This document shows, in pieces, positions 1 to 11,634 of a stretch of DNA of 64,000 bases. The position numbers were made by a program, and so were the translations under genes. The DNA is from Notospermus geniculatus (taxonomy: Eukaryota > Nemertea > Pilidiophora > Heteronemertea > Lineidae): positions 33,995 to 97,994 of the forward strand of contig NMRB01001653.1 in NCBI GenBank assembly GCA_002633025.1. Direction: 5' to 3'. The notes under the pieces are model-generated. The model was given only the letters and a program-made list of their open reading frames with translations. It ran no database searches and was not told where the DNA came from. Position 1 is the first letter of the stretch; the number at the start of each line of letters is the position of its first letter.

Positions 1-348
1 CATCGGTTGTGTATTATCGCCTTTGCTAAAATAATAAAAAACAAGCCTCTAACATCCCTAAGTGAGCAATACAAGGCAAGCAGCCGGCGTGTTATCGACC
101 TGAGCGAGTGTCAGTACATCTTGTCGATAGGAACAAGGCATGTTCCTTACGATCTGGCGAATTCGATAATTAACTTAATCATGTGTGGTTTATTCACTAG
201 AGGCACAGATTCCTGAGTGATCAGCCGGTTCGGTGCAGACCAGTTTTTCAACGGATTTGCTTAATGCATGGTTGTGCATCAGATCACAGAGACCTTGTTC
301 TTTCGTACACAGTACATGGTCGGTTTCATCTCATGGTTTTGTTCGCCG
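1..348. other. No gene recognised
   Basis: I see no domain, splice structure or repeat arm in this stretch. The open frames are short and look like chance. Confidence 0.4.
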
Positions 349-1240
349 GTACATGTACACTGCCTGACAGAAATATTTGGACACTTTCAAAATTCTAAGT
401 TATTTTCCTCTTTTTCCTTCCTTTTGTCTCTGACCGCAAGTTATTTGTCTTATTGATGAGAACATTTTTACCTTGGCAAGTGGGTTATATAATCCCATGA
501 GATTACCCATGCCAAAGGCTATTGACATGGGGTTGCTGATATATGAATAACACAGACAATCATGATGTGCTTCGTCCATTCTTGTCACCTCCAATAGCTT
601 TAGCCTTGAATTTGAGAGGTATGAATGGCACCCATCATAATTACATGTATTATTATTATTAATATCTTTATTCATGTAAAGCTAAGTTACATTGAAACGT
701 GCAATGTGGTGTGTGCAGGTGTGAAGAAAATTAATTATCTACATGGCATAACGCATTTACAACGGCATGACACCGTCACTTATGAAATTACCCTGCCCCA
801 ATAAACCTCAGAATTACATTAATCGTTTCTCTATCTTCCCCCATGTCACGGAGCCGCAAAAACTCCCTAATCATGCCAGCTGTTTGAAGATCTGCCTCCA
901 AAGTGTCACTTTCCCTACATATACATGTAACTCTCTCTTGAACTGGAAGGGTTAGTCTGTTCAACCTGTATTTGTCGCATAAAATAGATATGGAGTTGGA
1001 AATAGCGGACCTAGTACATGTACTCCCATTATGTTTGTCATTCATCAGCAACCACTTGTCAATAACCTTTGGCATAGACAATCTCATGGGATTATATAAC
1101 CCACTTGCCAAGGTAAAAATGTTCTCATCAATAAGAAAAATAATTAGTGGTCAGAGACAAAAGGAAGGAAAAACAGGAAAATGACTTAGAATTTTGAAAG
1201 TGTCCAAATATTTCGGTCAGGCAGTGTACATGTATATTCT
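349..1240. mobile_element. DNA transposon-like element with ~200-bp inverted arms
   Basis: The left arm (about 349-560) reappears reverse-complemented at about 1035-1240. Both arms carry the outer word ACTGCCTGAC and a stretch including TGGGTTATATAATCCCATGAG, with minor differences. An inner region of ~470 bp separates them. Long inverted arms around a short interior are typical of non-autonomous foldback or MITE-like DNA transposons. No transposase motif is visible, and the superfamily is not assigned because the target duplication is unclear. A 107-codon open frame (788-1111, minus) runs from the right arm into the interior; its product is not recognised. Confidence 0.75.
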
Positions 1241-3224
1241 GATTTGATCTACTGATGATCAACTTAGAGGCAAGGACATGTTTCTGAATGTGTTCGTCTC
1301 GATTCAATCTTGATGCTCCCGACAAGGCTCTGTCTGGATCTGCTGCAGGCATTAGCGTACACCATTGATTGCTCATGTAAATTTCATGCTAGATTTCGCG
1401 CTTTTTAATTCGGCGATTGATTGCATGTGCAGTGATTCGACATTCACAACAAAAAAGGCAGTTGTAGGCCTAAAGGTCAGAGCGACCTGGCTTTGCCACT
1501 GGGATCTAGCTCCTCCAACATTATCATATCAAAAGCGTTAGCGTCAGGACATTGATTCGAAGATATCAACAGCCTGCTGTGTGGTCAGCAATGTCGACCA
1601 TCACCAACAGGAAAAGCTGGACCCCGGCAATGCCAAATCTCTGTGACTTTACACAACTGATATTTTGGGGTACTACCAAAAAAGTGTGTACGAAGGTGTG
1701 ACAGGAGTCTAAGTCTCCAGGAATCCAAGTCCGATATCATTTTTTGACAATGGGTAGCATATATGGCTGTAGGAACCCTGGTTACTTGAATATAACAGAA
1801 TACATTTCCAACAAAGATGGCGGTCAAACAGTTCCAACCATATGACGTCAGAAGCCTAATACCCAATCTCCTATGCAGAGGTCACACGGTTTCACCTTAG
1901 TGACTCTGCCTTCAAACGTCAGTGCCCCGTACTTCTTTTCACTTAGGAATGACGCCATTTAAGATGGGTGCCTCCAGATAGCACGTGCTTATGTTTACCT
2001 CACAAAATCATGTGATCAAATTCGACCAACCTGATTGGTGCATCGATTTGGTTGCTTCTAAAATGGAAACTATTTCTGCCGGAACGACCGAACCGAAGCA
2101 CAGCCATACGTGTAATCCGCCGCAAAAAAAGTGCAACACAAAATAATGAACAACTGTTTAAAAATCATGGTGTGTTTGGTGTTTTGGTACACTTCTAAAC
2201 TTGACAGTACGATTATGATTTATTAGGGTGGAAAACTAGCTGTAGATCAGTTTTTCTTCTTTCTGCTCATTGCGAGCAGAAGTGATGAGGGCGTTTGAAG
2301 CCAGTGGTACAAGTGGAGCAAACCGAAAACGCGGAACGCCGTACCACTGGGCTAGCGAGTTTGGCTTAATACCATTCAACGGTTGCTGGCACGCTAAGCT
2401 GGTCAAGTGGGCCATGGGCACAAACGTTTAGGTAAAATACTTGTCTGAGAGGATGCGTCTGGAAGTGTTAGTTATCATGCTTGGACAATAAATGGCCACG
2501 ACGTCCCGATCATGTGGGAGAACTAGTAGGCCACCATTTTTATTTGAAAGGTCTATAACAGCACACTAATTGTAGGCCTAACTATAGGACATGCATTACT
2601 AAGCCTCCGTTCATTTCACATCTGTACGCCAGTTGTATTCGCTTTATTCGATTATAAAAAAGTCAACATTAAATACCAGAATATCATTCAGTTAATCTTA
2701 GCAAAGGCGTGGGTGACGGATGTCTCGACTTTGCTTTGTTGAAAGTGTGAACTAAAAATATGTTCGGTACAATTACACGTACGTGTACATGTATGTAGAC
2801 CTGCGTTCGGGAAATGAGTGGATACGAATAGAACTCAATCTGATGAAGTACATGTAGTATATTCTAAAATGCCTTGGATATTGGTATCAGTAACTCTATT
2901 GGAAAACACATTAGCCTCTTTTTGGCTTCAGAGGTTTTGATAACACAGCCGGGTGGGGATGAATGTCTGACCGGAGGAGAACGGACCAAATCGCTGGTCG
3001 TGCGTTGACTTTTATTTCTAAGTGTGAGGAACTTGGAATGGAAATTACGACCTCGCCGTGGTTCATTTCTTGTGCAGCGAGGGCTCGTTGCTGTTCTTCA
3101 AGTTACACATAAAACCCTCGGCGACGCGCCACGTACGCTGGCCCATAGAGCTCACTGATGAAAAATATTTGCATTTGGATTTTTTCCGGAGGTTTGATCA
3201 TTTTTATTGGGGGTTTGTAAAATC
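1241..3224. other. Non-coding or unrecognised sequence
   Basis: No recognisable gene. A small inverted pair (CCAGTGGTAC at about 2300 and GTACCACTGG at about 2340) is the only structure I noticed. The remaining open frames are short and without motifs. Confidence 0.4.
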
Positions 3225-3403
3225 TTTAGAAGTTCTCACCGCGGTGAAAACGTTTTCACCGCGGTGGAAATCATTTTCACCGCGGCGAGAATGTTTCCAC
3301 CGCGGTGGAAACATTCTCACCACGGTGAAAAAGGTTTTCAGCGCGGTGGGAATGTTTTCACTGAGGTGGAAACGTTTTCACCGCGGTGAGAACTTCTAAA
3401 GGC
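3225..3403. repeat. Phased palindromic array (CACCGCGGTG units)
   Basis: Eight copies of a 10-bp palindrome, CACCGCGGTG or a near variant, start at 3237, 3257, 3278, 3298, 3319, 3339, 3359 and 3379, so the spacing is 20-21 bp. Spacers are A/T-rich runs such as GAAAACGTTTT, which makes each junction itself near-palindromic. The array is bounded by inverted ends, TTTAGAAGTTCTCACC on the left and GGTGAGAACTTCTAAA on the right. It may be a foldback element or a clustered protein-binding site; nothing in the sequence decides between them. Confidence 0.85.
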
Positions 3404-3480
3404 ATGCACCTTAATCCGTCATTGAACAATAGAAGCGGACACTTTTTACAGGGGGACATTCTTTACTGTTACGCCGGCAT
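3404..3480. mobile_element. Fragment of the CAGGTGTAAAG hairpin MITE family
   Basis: This matches the inner part of the elements at 36025-36197 and 56107-56277 (shared words TTAATCCGTCATT, CAATAGAAG and GACACTTTTTACAGGGGG). Only part of the element is present. Confidence 0.6.
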
Positions 3481-4601
3481 ATTCTGGTCTCAGACCCAAA
3501 TAACGCTGTGCCAATTCGGCTGAGCATTATTCGTCTGTGTGAGCCTAGCTTTACCTACCACCACTGCGTCAATTCCACCTCTTCTTCTCGAATTTGAAAG
3601 CCAAATCAGGGCGTGAGATATAAATGACACGGTGGAAAAGCAATACACGAACGGAACATCATTAAATTACTCAAGCAGCTCGTTTAGGGTTCATGCTGTG
3701 CAGCAAGGTCGGGCAACGAACAATCACCGATTTATCCGTCATGGAAATTTCTAGTGCGGTGATACAAGCGACACAGATGAGAGTGAACGCCTGAGTTCCA
3801 CTCCAGTCTGTTTGTGTCGTATTAGAAGGGGTCTGTTGATTTTGAACAATCGGTCTACATATTCCTTTGGGAGAGTTTTGTTGGTTCGCTATGGAGCCGC
3901 TGGGAGCGCTAGCTGCGACCATATGGACCCCTATTTTCACACCAGTTTTGAAGCTGTTTTTAGACGTCAGCTTTCCTTGACGTTTACGGCCTTATTTTGC
4001 GGTATTTTAACGTCATATTGCGTCTGGTGATAATTGTACCACTAGCTTTCGACTTGATTAGTTGGGCAGTACGAAAAAACGTCAGCAAAGGTACAAATTT
4101 CGGCGATTTCTCGCCGAGCATGTGTACAAAGTGTAGTTCCGCGATTTGTCCGCTGGGTATTGCGTGGTCGCGTCGATTTTTCGTAGGGGTGGGCAGCCAC
4201 CCCTGCGTTCACATGTTCAGCCAAGCTTTTTCCCGTGAGATTGTGTGGAGTGAGTTTACAGTTACCACTTCCTCCACATTCCTCCCTTCTCCCCAACCAT
4301 GCTTATTCGACATAGCGAACCCCTGTCGCCACTAGGCTTGTTCCTTTGCTGATCAGATGTAGTTGTCTGTCTTGGCCTCAATCGAATATTGGTTTGAATA
4401 TTTCCCTTTTTACTCCGTTCTTCCCACACTATTGCCATATTTTATTGAAAGGTATCTTTTCCTGTATTGCAGCCGCTGTGGTGTAGTGGCTTGGGTCTCT
4501 GACTAGTGGTCAGAAGGTCCCAGGTTCGACTCTTACCCATTTGGCGTGAGACTTCGTCTAAATCCCTTTTCCTCAATTGGCTCACCCCACCCAGCCCAGG
4601 G

Positions 4602-5192
4602 GGTCATATCATAAAGGAATCAACCATAAAGGTTTAACTGCGAACGATGAACTTACTGAGGGATACACTTCATGTGTTGCCACCAGATGTCTCTCACTGC
4701 CTGATTTTTGGCTTTACGTTATAGGCAGGCGCTTCAACTTTTTTTTGTGGTGAAGGGGTACATGAACCTGTCAACTTGATGCTTTGAATTCCAGAGCAAT
4801 TTTCAGCACAATATTGTGTTCCACGTGCAAATGTACGTTAGCCTATTCAAATCTACACAGATGACCCTGCGCTCACATCGTTCGTGGGGTTCTCATTAAA
4901 TCAGTCCTTTTGTATCATAAGATCAACTCGTCGTAACTCAACAACATTTGCAGTGAACGTGCAGAAGGGTCTCTCCTATCATATGGAAGAGTCAGAATGC
5001 AAATCTGTTGAGGTTTAAAGGGATACTGTCCACATTCATAAAATGCTAAATTTGTAAGTTGAACCTTTATGGTTGATTCCTTTATGGTCATATGCATAAA
5101 ACATCTTAAGTATAAAATTTCCCTTAAACCATTGTTTCAAACAAAAAGATAAGGGAAATTTTACACTTAGGATGTTTCATGCATACGGCCCC
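4602..5192. mobile_element. Hairpin MITE, family B, carrying a nested element
   Basis: The termini read GCATAAAACATCTTAAG on the left (after 5087) and CTTAGGATGTTTCATGC on the right, forming a near-complete hairpin of ~115 bp once the nested 477-bp element is removed. Related copies lie at 10849-10962, 24687-24766 (partial) and 39737-39869. Confidence 0.75.
4610..5086. mobile_element. 477-bp non-autonomous DNA transposon with 7-bp target duplication
   Basis: Terminal inverted repeats begin CATAAAGGAATCAACCATAA on the left and end TTATGGTTGATTCCTTTATG on the right. The flanks GTCATAT (4603-4609 and 5087-5093) are direct repeats, and the sister unit at 10849 has the uninterrupted site. A second copy in opposite orientation is at 63282-63775. 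The 7-bp duplication would suit P-like or hAT-like groups, but no transposase is present to decide. Confidence 0.9.
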
Positions 5193-5378
5193 ACGTTTAC
5201 AGGGGTGCGTAACTGGCAGAGATGGTTTATGTGAATATCTAATGTGCGATTTGTGGTAGCCCGACTCTAATTAAATTCCCAGGAAGTGGACCTTGATCTG
5301 GATTGCACAGGCCTAAGCTAGGGTGATGATGCGAAGTGCTTTGAGACTACATTGCAGTAAAACAGCGCTATATAAAGC

Positions 5379-5732
5379 CTAGTTCACACTGCAGGCGCGG
5401 TGCAACGCGGCGCGATCGGATCTGAACAAAGGATTACAGCCTTCTTTTTAAGAAGGCTGTAAACGGGCGTTCAGTGGAAAACGGGAAACGGGCCTTCAAA
5501 GGCCCGTTTCCACCGAACGCGATTCGTTGACGCGCGCGGCAAAGGGCTTTGCTATTTCCTGCCGCACTACACGCAAACAAAGGTAAATCGCGCGTTGCCC
5601 AATCGCACGCAGGTGGAAACTGGTCTTTACCGCATCGCGTCACACCGCAAGTGTGAACAGCTATAGGCTTAACAGTGGAAACAATCAGGCATGAATCGCA
5701 CCGCATCGCACCGCGCCTGCAGTGTGAACCAG
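5379..5732. mobile_element. GC-rich inverted-repeat element (unit 1)
   Basis: The ends are TTCACACTGCAGGCGCGGTG on the left and CACCGCGCCTGCAGTGTGAA on the right. The interior is CpG-rich and contains further short palindromes such as GGGCCTTCAAAGGCCC. It sits directly after the SINE tail. No coding capacity is evident. Confidence 0.8.
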
Positions 5733-6659
5733 GGTTAAACGCGCAGATTATTATAATGAAGGCCTATCCTTCGACATGCTGCTCCCATGTCAATACATAA
5801 AAGCTAAATGAACTTTGGAATGACATTTCAAACAGAAATTCACGACGTGAAAAAACGCCTGTGATTTTCTGTTAAAGGTGCACAGTATTCTTCCCTACCT
5901 GCCCTAATCATACCCGCGTTAAGGGACACCTTGTTGACGATGTTGTTAAACTACCGCTTATCAACCTCGACCCATGTGGAGTAACTCTCGCTCCCAGGGT
6001 ATCCACGTGTGCATGTATTGTACTGCATGCAATCATACATTCTCCAACTCTGAGGCGAAAGACAAGACTACGGTGTTGGAGAATGATGCAATCACGGCCG
6101 GTGGCGTAGGCTATCGACAAAAAGTGGCCCTTAAAAAGACTCTTATATCAAGCTTTCAGATTGCAAAAGATTTAAGATGGCAACAACTGCAGATATGCCT
6201 ATCACATGCAAACCTTTGTTGTTTTTTATGCATTCTCCTCCGATGGGATACATCATTTGTTAAAGGCTAACGGTGTATATATCTGATTAAGCCTAGGCCT
6301 ACTTCCAGTGCTTGCCAGTCGGCAAAGGATCCTATCCTAACAAAAAGAAACATAACCGCGCGCAGCTGGAAATATTTGCAATCATAACATGTTGTTCGAA
6401 GAGCTGCAAGATAAGTATAAATCGGTGGCAATGAAAAAACAACTGCATGTTCATCAGCTTCCCTTATGATTACATTGTTTCGGTATATTGGTCAGGATGT
6501 TTGTTTATAATTTGAGCCGAGCGTATGGGCGGTTATATACGCAAAAAATGACGTTATATGTCATGATATCTAGTGAGGCTTGTTTATCGGGCGTGTGAAA
6601 ATCAGCAATTCACACTTTTTCTAATACATTTGATTCTGTAATGTAAAGTTTCCCTCCAG

Positions 6660-7897
6660 GCCCCGTATTCATAAACGTACTTAAGTCAAAGTAAGGCACT
6701 TATATACCATCTTAAGTTAAGCAACTTACTTAAGTGGGATTCTATATGCTACTTAAACTTAGTGACTTGCTCAACCATACCCCTATATTTGAGACTCCTC
6801 TGGGGCTGTCTTAACTTTAAGTGGATTAGACAAATTGCAAAGAAATATTCATTTAATCGGAAAAATCGAGCAATAATAGTGAGGTTTCGTAAATCTGACG
6901 AAATGCTAAATACGAAATTGGGCTTCATATCCATGGTGTAATGTATTCAGGAGATGGTTGGTACCACAAATATCGCCTGCTGCAGGAGCGTCTTTTAACG
7001 TATGAAATGACGTTAGACCGATAGAGTTGCGATGTAAATTAAACTGTGAAATTTCATTTCCACTTCGTGGCTAAGAAGTGGAAATATAAAAATTCAAGAT
7101 GCACCATAGGTCTTACGTGATATGCTAAAACACGCGCTGGCACCCGTTTGAAATTTACAATAACCTGTAATCATATCAGCGGTAACAGATGAGATAGACG
7201 AACAATATTTTGCCATTTCTTTTGACAGAAGTTCTACGACCGTGCGTGATAGAGCTATAGGTTGCGGCTATTCATGGAGTTGGCGATCTTCACCCAAGCT
7301 TCGTGTTTTTTCTTGTTCGTTACATTTGACGAAAATTTCGATGATTAACAACAACGGTCATCACCCTTTTCAGTATTCCTCAATCAATCGCAGTTCTCAG
7401 ATTGAGAAAAAATTGGTTTCCTCTACTTCATTTATCCAAGTTTCTTCTATACGGGCCTACAGCATGGCAATCCAATTACTAATATTCATAAAAGTTAGCA
7501 AATTCTTTTACTTAAGATTTGCACAGCAATATCCAGTGTAAATACGTTGCAAAACTTGAATAGTGCTAGCTTTTATTGATGTCAGCCAATGTATGCGGCA
7601 CCTTTTTCGTAGTCCCCCGTAACAGGCTGTTAAATATTACACAAGAATCTGTCTTCGTCCTGTCTACCAAGTGTTTTGGCCCATTTCCAAACCACAAAAA
7701 TTGCCATGAAATGTGACATTCTGCCCTGGGAATGATTTGAGCAATACGCTAAGCAAGTCCCTCAAATCTAAGATAGTTACTAATCTAAGTCCCTCACTTA
7801 GTCGTTTTCTGAATACCAAGATAAGCATGGCACTTCCGGAAGCAAGATACTAAGTGTTTTTTCGCACTTAAGTTAAGAACGTTTATGAATATGGGGC
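6660..7897. mobile_element. 1,238-bp DNA transposon with CAG target duplication
   Basis: The left end GCCCCGTATTCATAAACGT is the imperfect inverse of the right end ACGTTTATGAATATGGGGC. CAG flanks both sides (6657-6659 and 7898-7900), and unit 2 has the empty site near 12438-12440. The interior has no recognisable transposase and only short open frames, so the element is probably non-autonomous. Its termini match the much smaller family A MITEs, for which it could be a longer relative. Confidence 0.9.
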
Positions 7898-8067
7898 CAG
7901 ACCCATGGCTATTGTGCATGAATGAGCTAATTAGGCCTACGCAAGGATTATGACGTAGGTGCAGAGCCTCTAATGGAAGGGAACACTCACAGATGGGGAT
8001 CACTGAAAAACCTTACACCGCCTAACGTATTTCCCAACAACGATTCAAGGTCATATCACAACGACTA

Positions 8068-8633
8068 CAGGGTGTTTCAAAAAAAGTTGTCATCTCTAAA
8101 ATATCTCCTAGAACCCCAAACCCATGAATATTTTTGGCTCAGATATGGTATGTAGATAGGTCAGGATGTATGGAGGTGCTCGAGAAATTTTGGCTCTGGC
8201 CGCTTCATGCATGGATGAATAAGAGGCCTCGGACTGAGCAGGTGCAAAATGCAAAAAAAGGAAAGATTTATCAGAATGAAACACTTATTTCATTTGTTGC
8301 GTAGGCTACAGAATTTGCCAGGATTACTGGAATCTACCTTCCACATGGCCATTCAGAAGGGTTTGCAGAGTTCCCTTCAGCCCAATCATTGAAATTTCCT
8401 CAGTGCACTTAGATCATCATGGTTCTTTTATTGTTTGGAGGACACCTGCATTTCGGACCCTTTTACTTTTGGGGTCACTATTCCGTCATAACAAGACACC
8501 ATCATACAACCATTACATAAACATTATGAGTATGTCTACACCTAGCAGCTTACAAAATCTGAGCCAAAAATATTCATGGGTTGGGGTTCTAGGAGATATT
8601 TTAGAGATGACAACTTTTTTTTTAAACGCCCTG
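8068..8633. mobile_element. 566-bp element with ~85-bp CAGGGTGTTTC inverted ends
   Basis: The left end starts CAGGGTGTTTCAAAAAAAGT and the right end finishes with the inverse, ending CGCCCTG. Both arms include the words TTGTCATCTCTAAAATATC and CCCATGAATATTTTTGG or their complements. The CAGGGTGT type of end is common among Tc1/mariner-like elements, but the target duplication is not clear here. No transposase frame is intact. Confidence 0.8.
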
Positions 8634-9004
8634 TGGAGATCGTGACTAACAACGTCTTTATTTTCCTTTATTTGCGGATATATCGGCCCATACATGTACG
8701 TGATATCCCTCAAAAATCCGTCCGATCATCAAGGAGCTCCCGGATCATTTTGCCGTGCTTTCCTCTTCCTCAATAAATTGTTCTTAATATAGACATGACC
8801 ATAGAGACGTAAAATTGGACTCGCTGTCAATCCTGGCCTTTGACAGCGCTGTGATACATCAAATGTCAAATTGTGCTAGCCCGCCATTCAAGCGGCAAAT
8901 TGATAATGTTATACTGTTATTAATACACCTGTTATATCGATGCCAGGAGAGGCAGTCGAGCCTACATGGAAGTGTATGGCTGCCTTCGGGATAAACCAGC
9001 GTGC

Positions 9005-9422
9005 CATTCGGAACGACCTGAGGCGAACTGCTTATCTGTCACTGGGCGGCGCATTTCACCTCGGACACAAGTCCAAGGCAGCCATGTTGTTATCAACAAA
9101 GCCACGTGACCGACCGTGGGACTATTTTCGCTGAATTTTGGCCTGCTAAGATATTCAACTTTATTTCCTGGATAAGTTGAGGCATATTATATATAAACTT
9201 ACCGATATCTCACCCAATCTGCCAATTATTGATCAATAACGCAACGTTTTTGTGTGACCTATTTCGTTCATGCGCAGGGTGTGATGAAGCGACCGCATCC
9301 AAAGCCACATAAACTGAAGGCAATCACTGCGCATTCAAGATGGCTACCTTGGAATTGTGTCCGAGGGGAAATGCGAGTGTCTACGGAAATTGCCGAGCAG
9401 TTGCCTTCGGAAGTTCCGAATG
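9005..9422. mobile_element. Imperfect inverted-repeat element (unit 1)
   Basis: The left arm (CATTCGGAACGACCTGAGG, then CCTCGGACACAAGTCCAAGG) is matched in reverse by CCTTGGAATTGTGTCCGAGG and TTCGGAAGTTCCGAATG on the right. The arms are ~85 bp and diverged. A related piece at about 32958-33475 is interrupted by another insertion. Confidence 0.6.
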
Positions 9423-10723
9423 CCAGCGTGCATAAATCTAAGGTGGCCTGACTGGCTGCTCGGACTCGACATGTTATTTGGGGAGTTAATCGTCGTATTT
9501 TTCCTTCAGCTTGGGTAGTACGGTGTCGCCATAATGTGCACACCTCCCTTATTGGTCATGATGTAGTGCGCAGTAGGTCATAATTATGGGCGGTTATAAC
9601 CGCAAAAAATGGCAATCATATCAAAGACGTTAATATTGACTGTATCTTATCATTTCAATGACATCTTGTGCATGGATGTGGATGTTTATATTGTCGAGCA
9701 GAAATAAAAATGGCTGCTATCCCTTGGGGAGGTTAGTCATAGACTGGAAGAGCGCAATCATTCATGCATGTGGGAAAGTAGGCCAACCTTGATTCATCAA
9801 TTGAGCACCAGATGGTGTAAACTCCCTCCGCAGTTTCAAACCGCTACCCACTATGTTACCGGCGCTCAGAAACTGCTTCCAGTTGATGCGAGCCTCAAAG
9901 TATCACCAATAGACGGCGTTAGCTGTCCGATTCGGGGATGCTGTGCAGCAAGGTCGGGCAACGAACAATCACCGATTTATCCGTCATGGAAATTTCTAGT
10001 GCGGTGATACAAGCGACACAGATGAGAGTGGAGCGCCTGGGTTCCACTCCAGTCTGTTTGTGTCGTATTAGAAGGGGTCTGTTGATTTTGAACAATCGGT
10101 CTACGTATTCCTTTGGGAGAGTTTTGTTGGTTCGCTATGGAGCCGCTTGGAGCGCTAGCTGCGACCATATGGACCCCTATTTTCACACCAGTTTTGAAGC
10201 TATTTTTAGACGTCAGCTTTCCTTGACGTTTACGGCCTTATTTTGCGGTATCTTAACGTCATATTGCGTCTGGTGATAGTGTACCACTAGCTTTCGACCT
10301 GATTAGTTGGGCAGTACGAAAAAACGTCAGCAAAGGTACAAATTTCGGCGATTTCTCGCCGAGCTCGTGTACAAAGTGTAGTTCCTCGATTTGTCCGCTA
10401 TGAGCGCTGGGTATTGCGTGGTCGCGTCGATTTTTCGTAGGGGTGGGAGCCACCCCTGCGTTCACATGTTCAGCCAAGCTTTTTCCCGTCAGATTGTGTG
10501 CAGTGGGTTTACAGTCACAACTTCCTCCACATTCCTCCCTTCTCCCCAACCATGCTTATTCGACATAGCGAACCCCTGTCACCACCAGGCTTGTTCCTTT
10601 GCTGATCGGATGTAGTTGTCTGTCTTGGCCTCAATCGAACATTGGTTTGAATATTTCCCTTTTTACTCCGTTCTCCCCACACTATTGCCATATTTTACTG
10701 AAGGGTATCTTTTCCTGCATTGC

Positions 10724-11149
10724 AACCGCTGTGGTGTAGTGGCTTGGGTCTCTGGCTAGTGGTCGGAATGTCCCAGGTTCGCTACCCATTTGGCGTGAGA
10801 CTTCGGCTAAATCTCTTTTCCTCAATTGGCTCACCCCACCCAGCCCAGGGGCCATATGCATAAAACATCTTAAGTATAAAATTTCCCTTAAACTACATGT
10901 ATATTGTTCCAAACAAAAAGATAAGGGAAATTTTACACTTAGGATGTTTTATGCATCCGGCCCACTTTAAAAGGGGTGCGTAACTGGCAGAGATGGTTTA
11001 TGTGAATATCTAATGTGCGATTTGTGGTAGCCCGACTCTAATTAAATTCCCAGGCAGTGGACATTGATCTGGATTGCACAGGCCTAAGCTAGGGTGATGA
11101 TGCGAAGTGCTTTGTGACTACATTGCAGTAAAATAGCGCTATATAAAGC
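10724..11149 (+). mobile_element. tRNA-derived SINE with V-SINE-like tail (unit 2)
   Basis: Second copy of the SINE at 4471-5378. It is interrupted only by the hairpin MITE at 10849-10962. The box A-like and box B-like words sit near 10733 and 10787, and the tail ends AGCGCTATATAAAG at about 11146. The segmental duplication copied it; it is not an independent insertion. Confidence 0.65.
10849..10962. mobile_element. Hairpin MITE, family B
   Basis: Uninterrupted copy of the element at 4602-5192. The left arm GCATAAAACATCTTAAG pairs with the right arm CTTAGGATGTTTTATGC, and the inner arms TTTCCCTTA and TAAGGGAAA also pair. It lies inside the SINE. Confidence 0.75.
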
Positions 11150-11634
11150 CTAGTTCACACTGCAGGCGCGGTGCAACGCGGCGCGATCGGATCTGAACAA
11201 AGGATTACAGCCTTCTTAAAAAGAAGACGGGCGTTCAGTGGAAAACGGGAAACGGGAAACGGGCCTTCAAAGGCCCGTTTCCACCGAACGCGATTCGTTG
11301 ACGCGCGCTGCAAAGGGCTTTGCTATTTCCTGCCGCACTACACGCAAACAAAGGTAAATCGCGCACGTTGCCCAATCGCACGCAAGTGGAAACTGGTCTT
11401 TGCCGCATCGCGTCGCACCGCAAGTGTGAACAGCTATAGGCTTAAGGCCGGCTGTCCATTCACGCGATTTTCGAGCGGCAGACGCTCGACAGCATTATTT
11501 GTTTCCGCCGCGTTGATCCTGGACAAAGGATGCGACATCGCGCGGCAAGAAAATCGCGTGAATGGTTTCTTAGCCTGTGGAAACAATCAGGCACGAATCG
11601 CACCGCATCGCACCGCGCCTGCAGTGTGAACCAG
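11150..11634. mobile_element. GC-rich inverted-repeat element with nested hairpin (unit 2)
   Basis: Sister of 5379-5732 with the same ends. It carries an extra ~130-bp hairpin at about 11444-11577, whose arms are CCATTCACGCGATTTTC and GAAAATCGCGTGAATGG. The extra hairpin is absent from unit 1, so it inserted here after the duplication or was lost there. Confidence 0.8.

Larger units (their letters stand above)
4471..5378 (+). mobile_element. tRNA-derived SINE with V-SINE-like tail, interrupted (unit 1)
   Basis: The head looks tRNA-like: a box A-like GTGGTGTAGTGG near 4478 and a box B-like GGTTCGACTC near 4533. The 3' part (about 5203-5378) ends in GAAGTGCTTTGAGAC and AGCGCTATATAAAG, which resembles the conserved tail of V-SINEs and related SINE/LINE 3' ends. 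The SINE is split by a hairpin MITE (4602-5192) that itself holds a 477-bp transposon. The tail assignment is from memory of the family pattern. Confidence 0.65.
3690..9937. repeat. Tandem segmental duplication, unit 1
   Basis: The block beginning ATGCTGTGCAGCAAGG and ending CCGATTCGGGG is followed directly by a second copy starting at 9938. The units are nearly identical over more than 4 kb. Their length difference is mostly explained by insertions present in only one copy: 4610-5086 and 6660-7897 here, and about 11444-11577 in unit 2. No protein-coding gene is recognised in either unit. Confidence 0.9.

Noticed and set aside
3230-3400. CRISPR array
   Set aside because: The repeats are short palindromes with near-palindromic spacers of a few bases, not long repeats with unique spacers, and the context is eukaryotic.
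5434-5706. Arg/Cys-rich frame in GC-rich DNA
   Set aside because: It lies in a transposon with inverted ends and reads through palindromes; the sister copy has a different frame.
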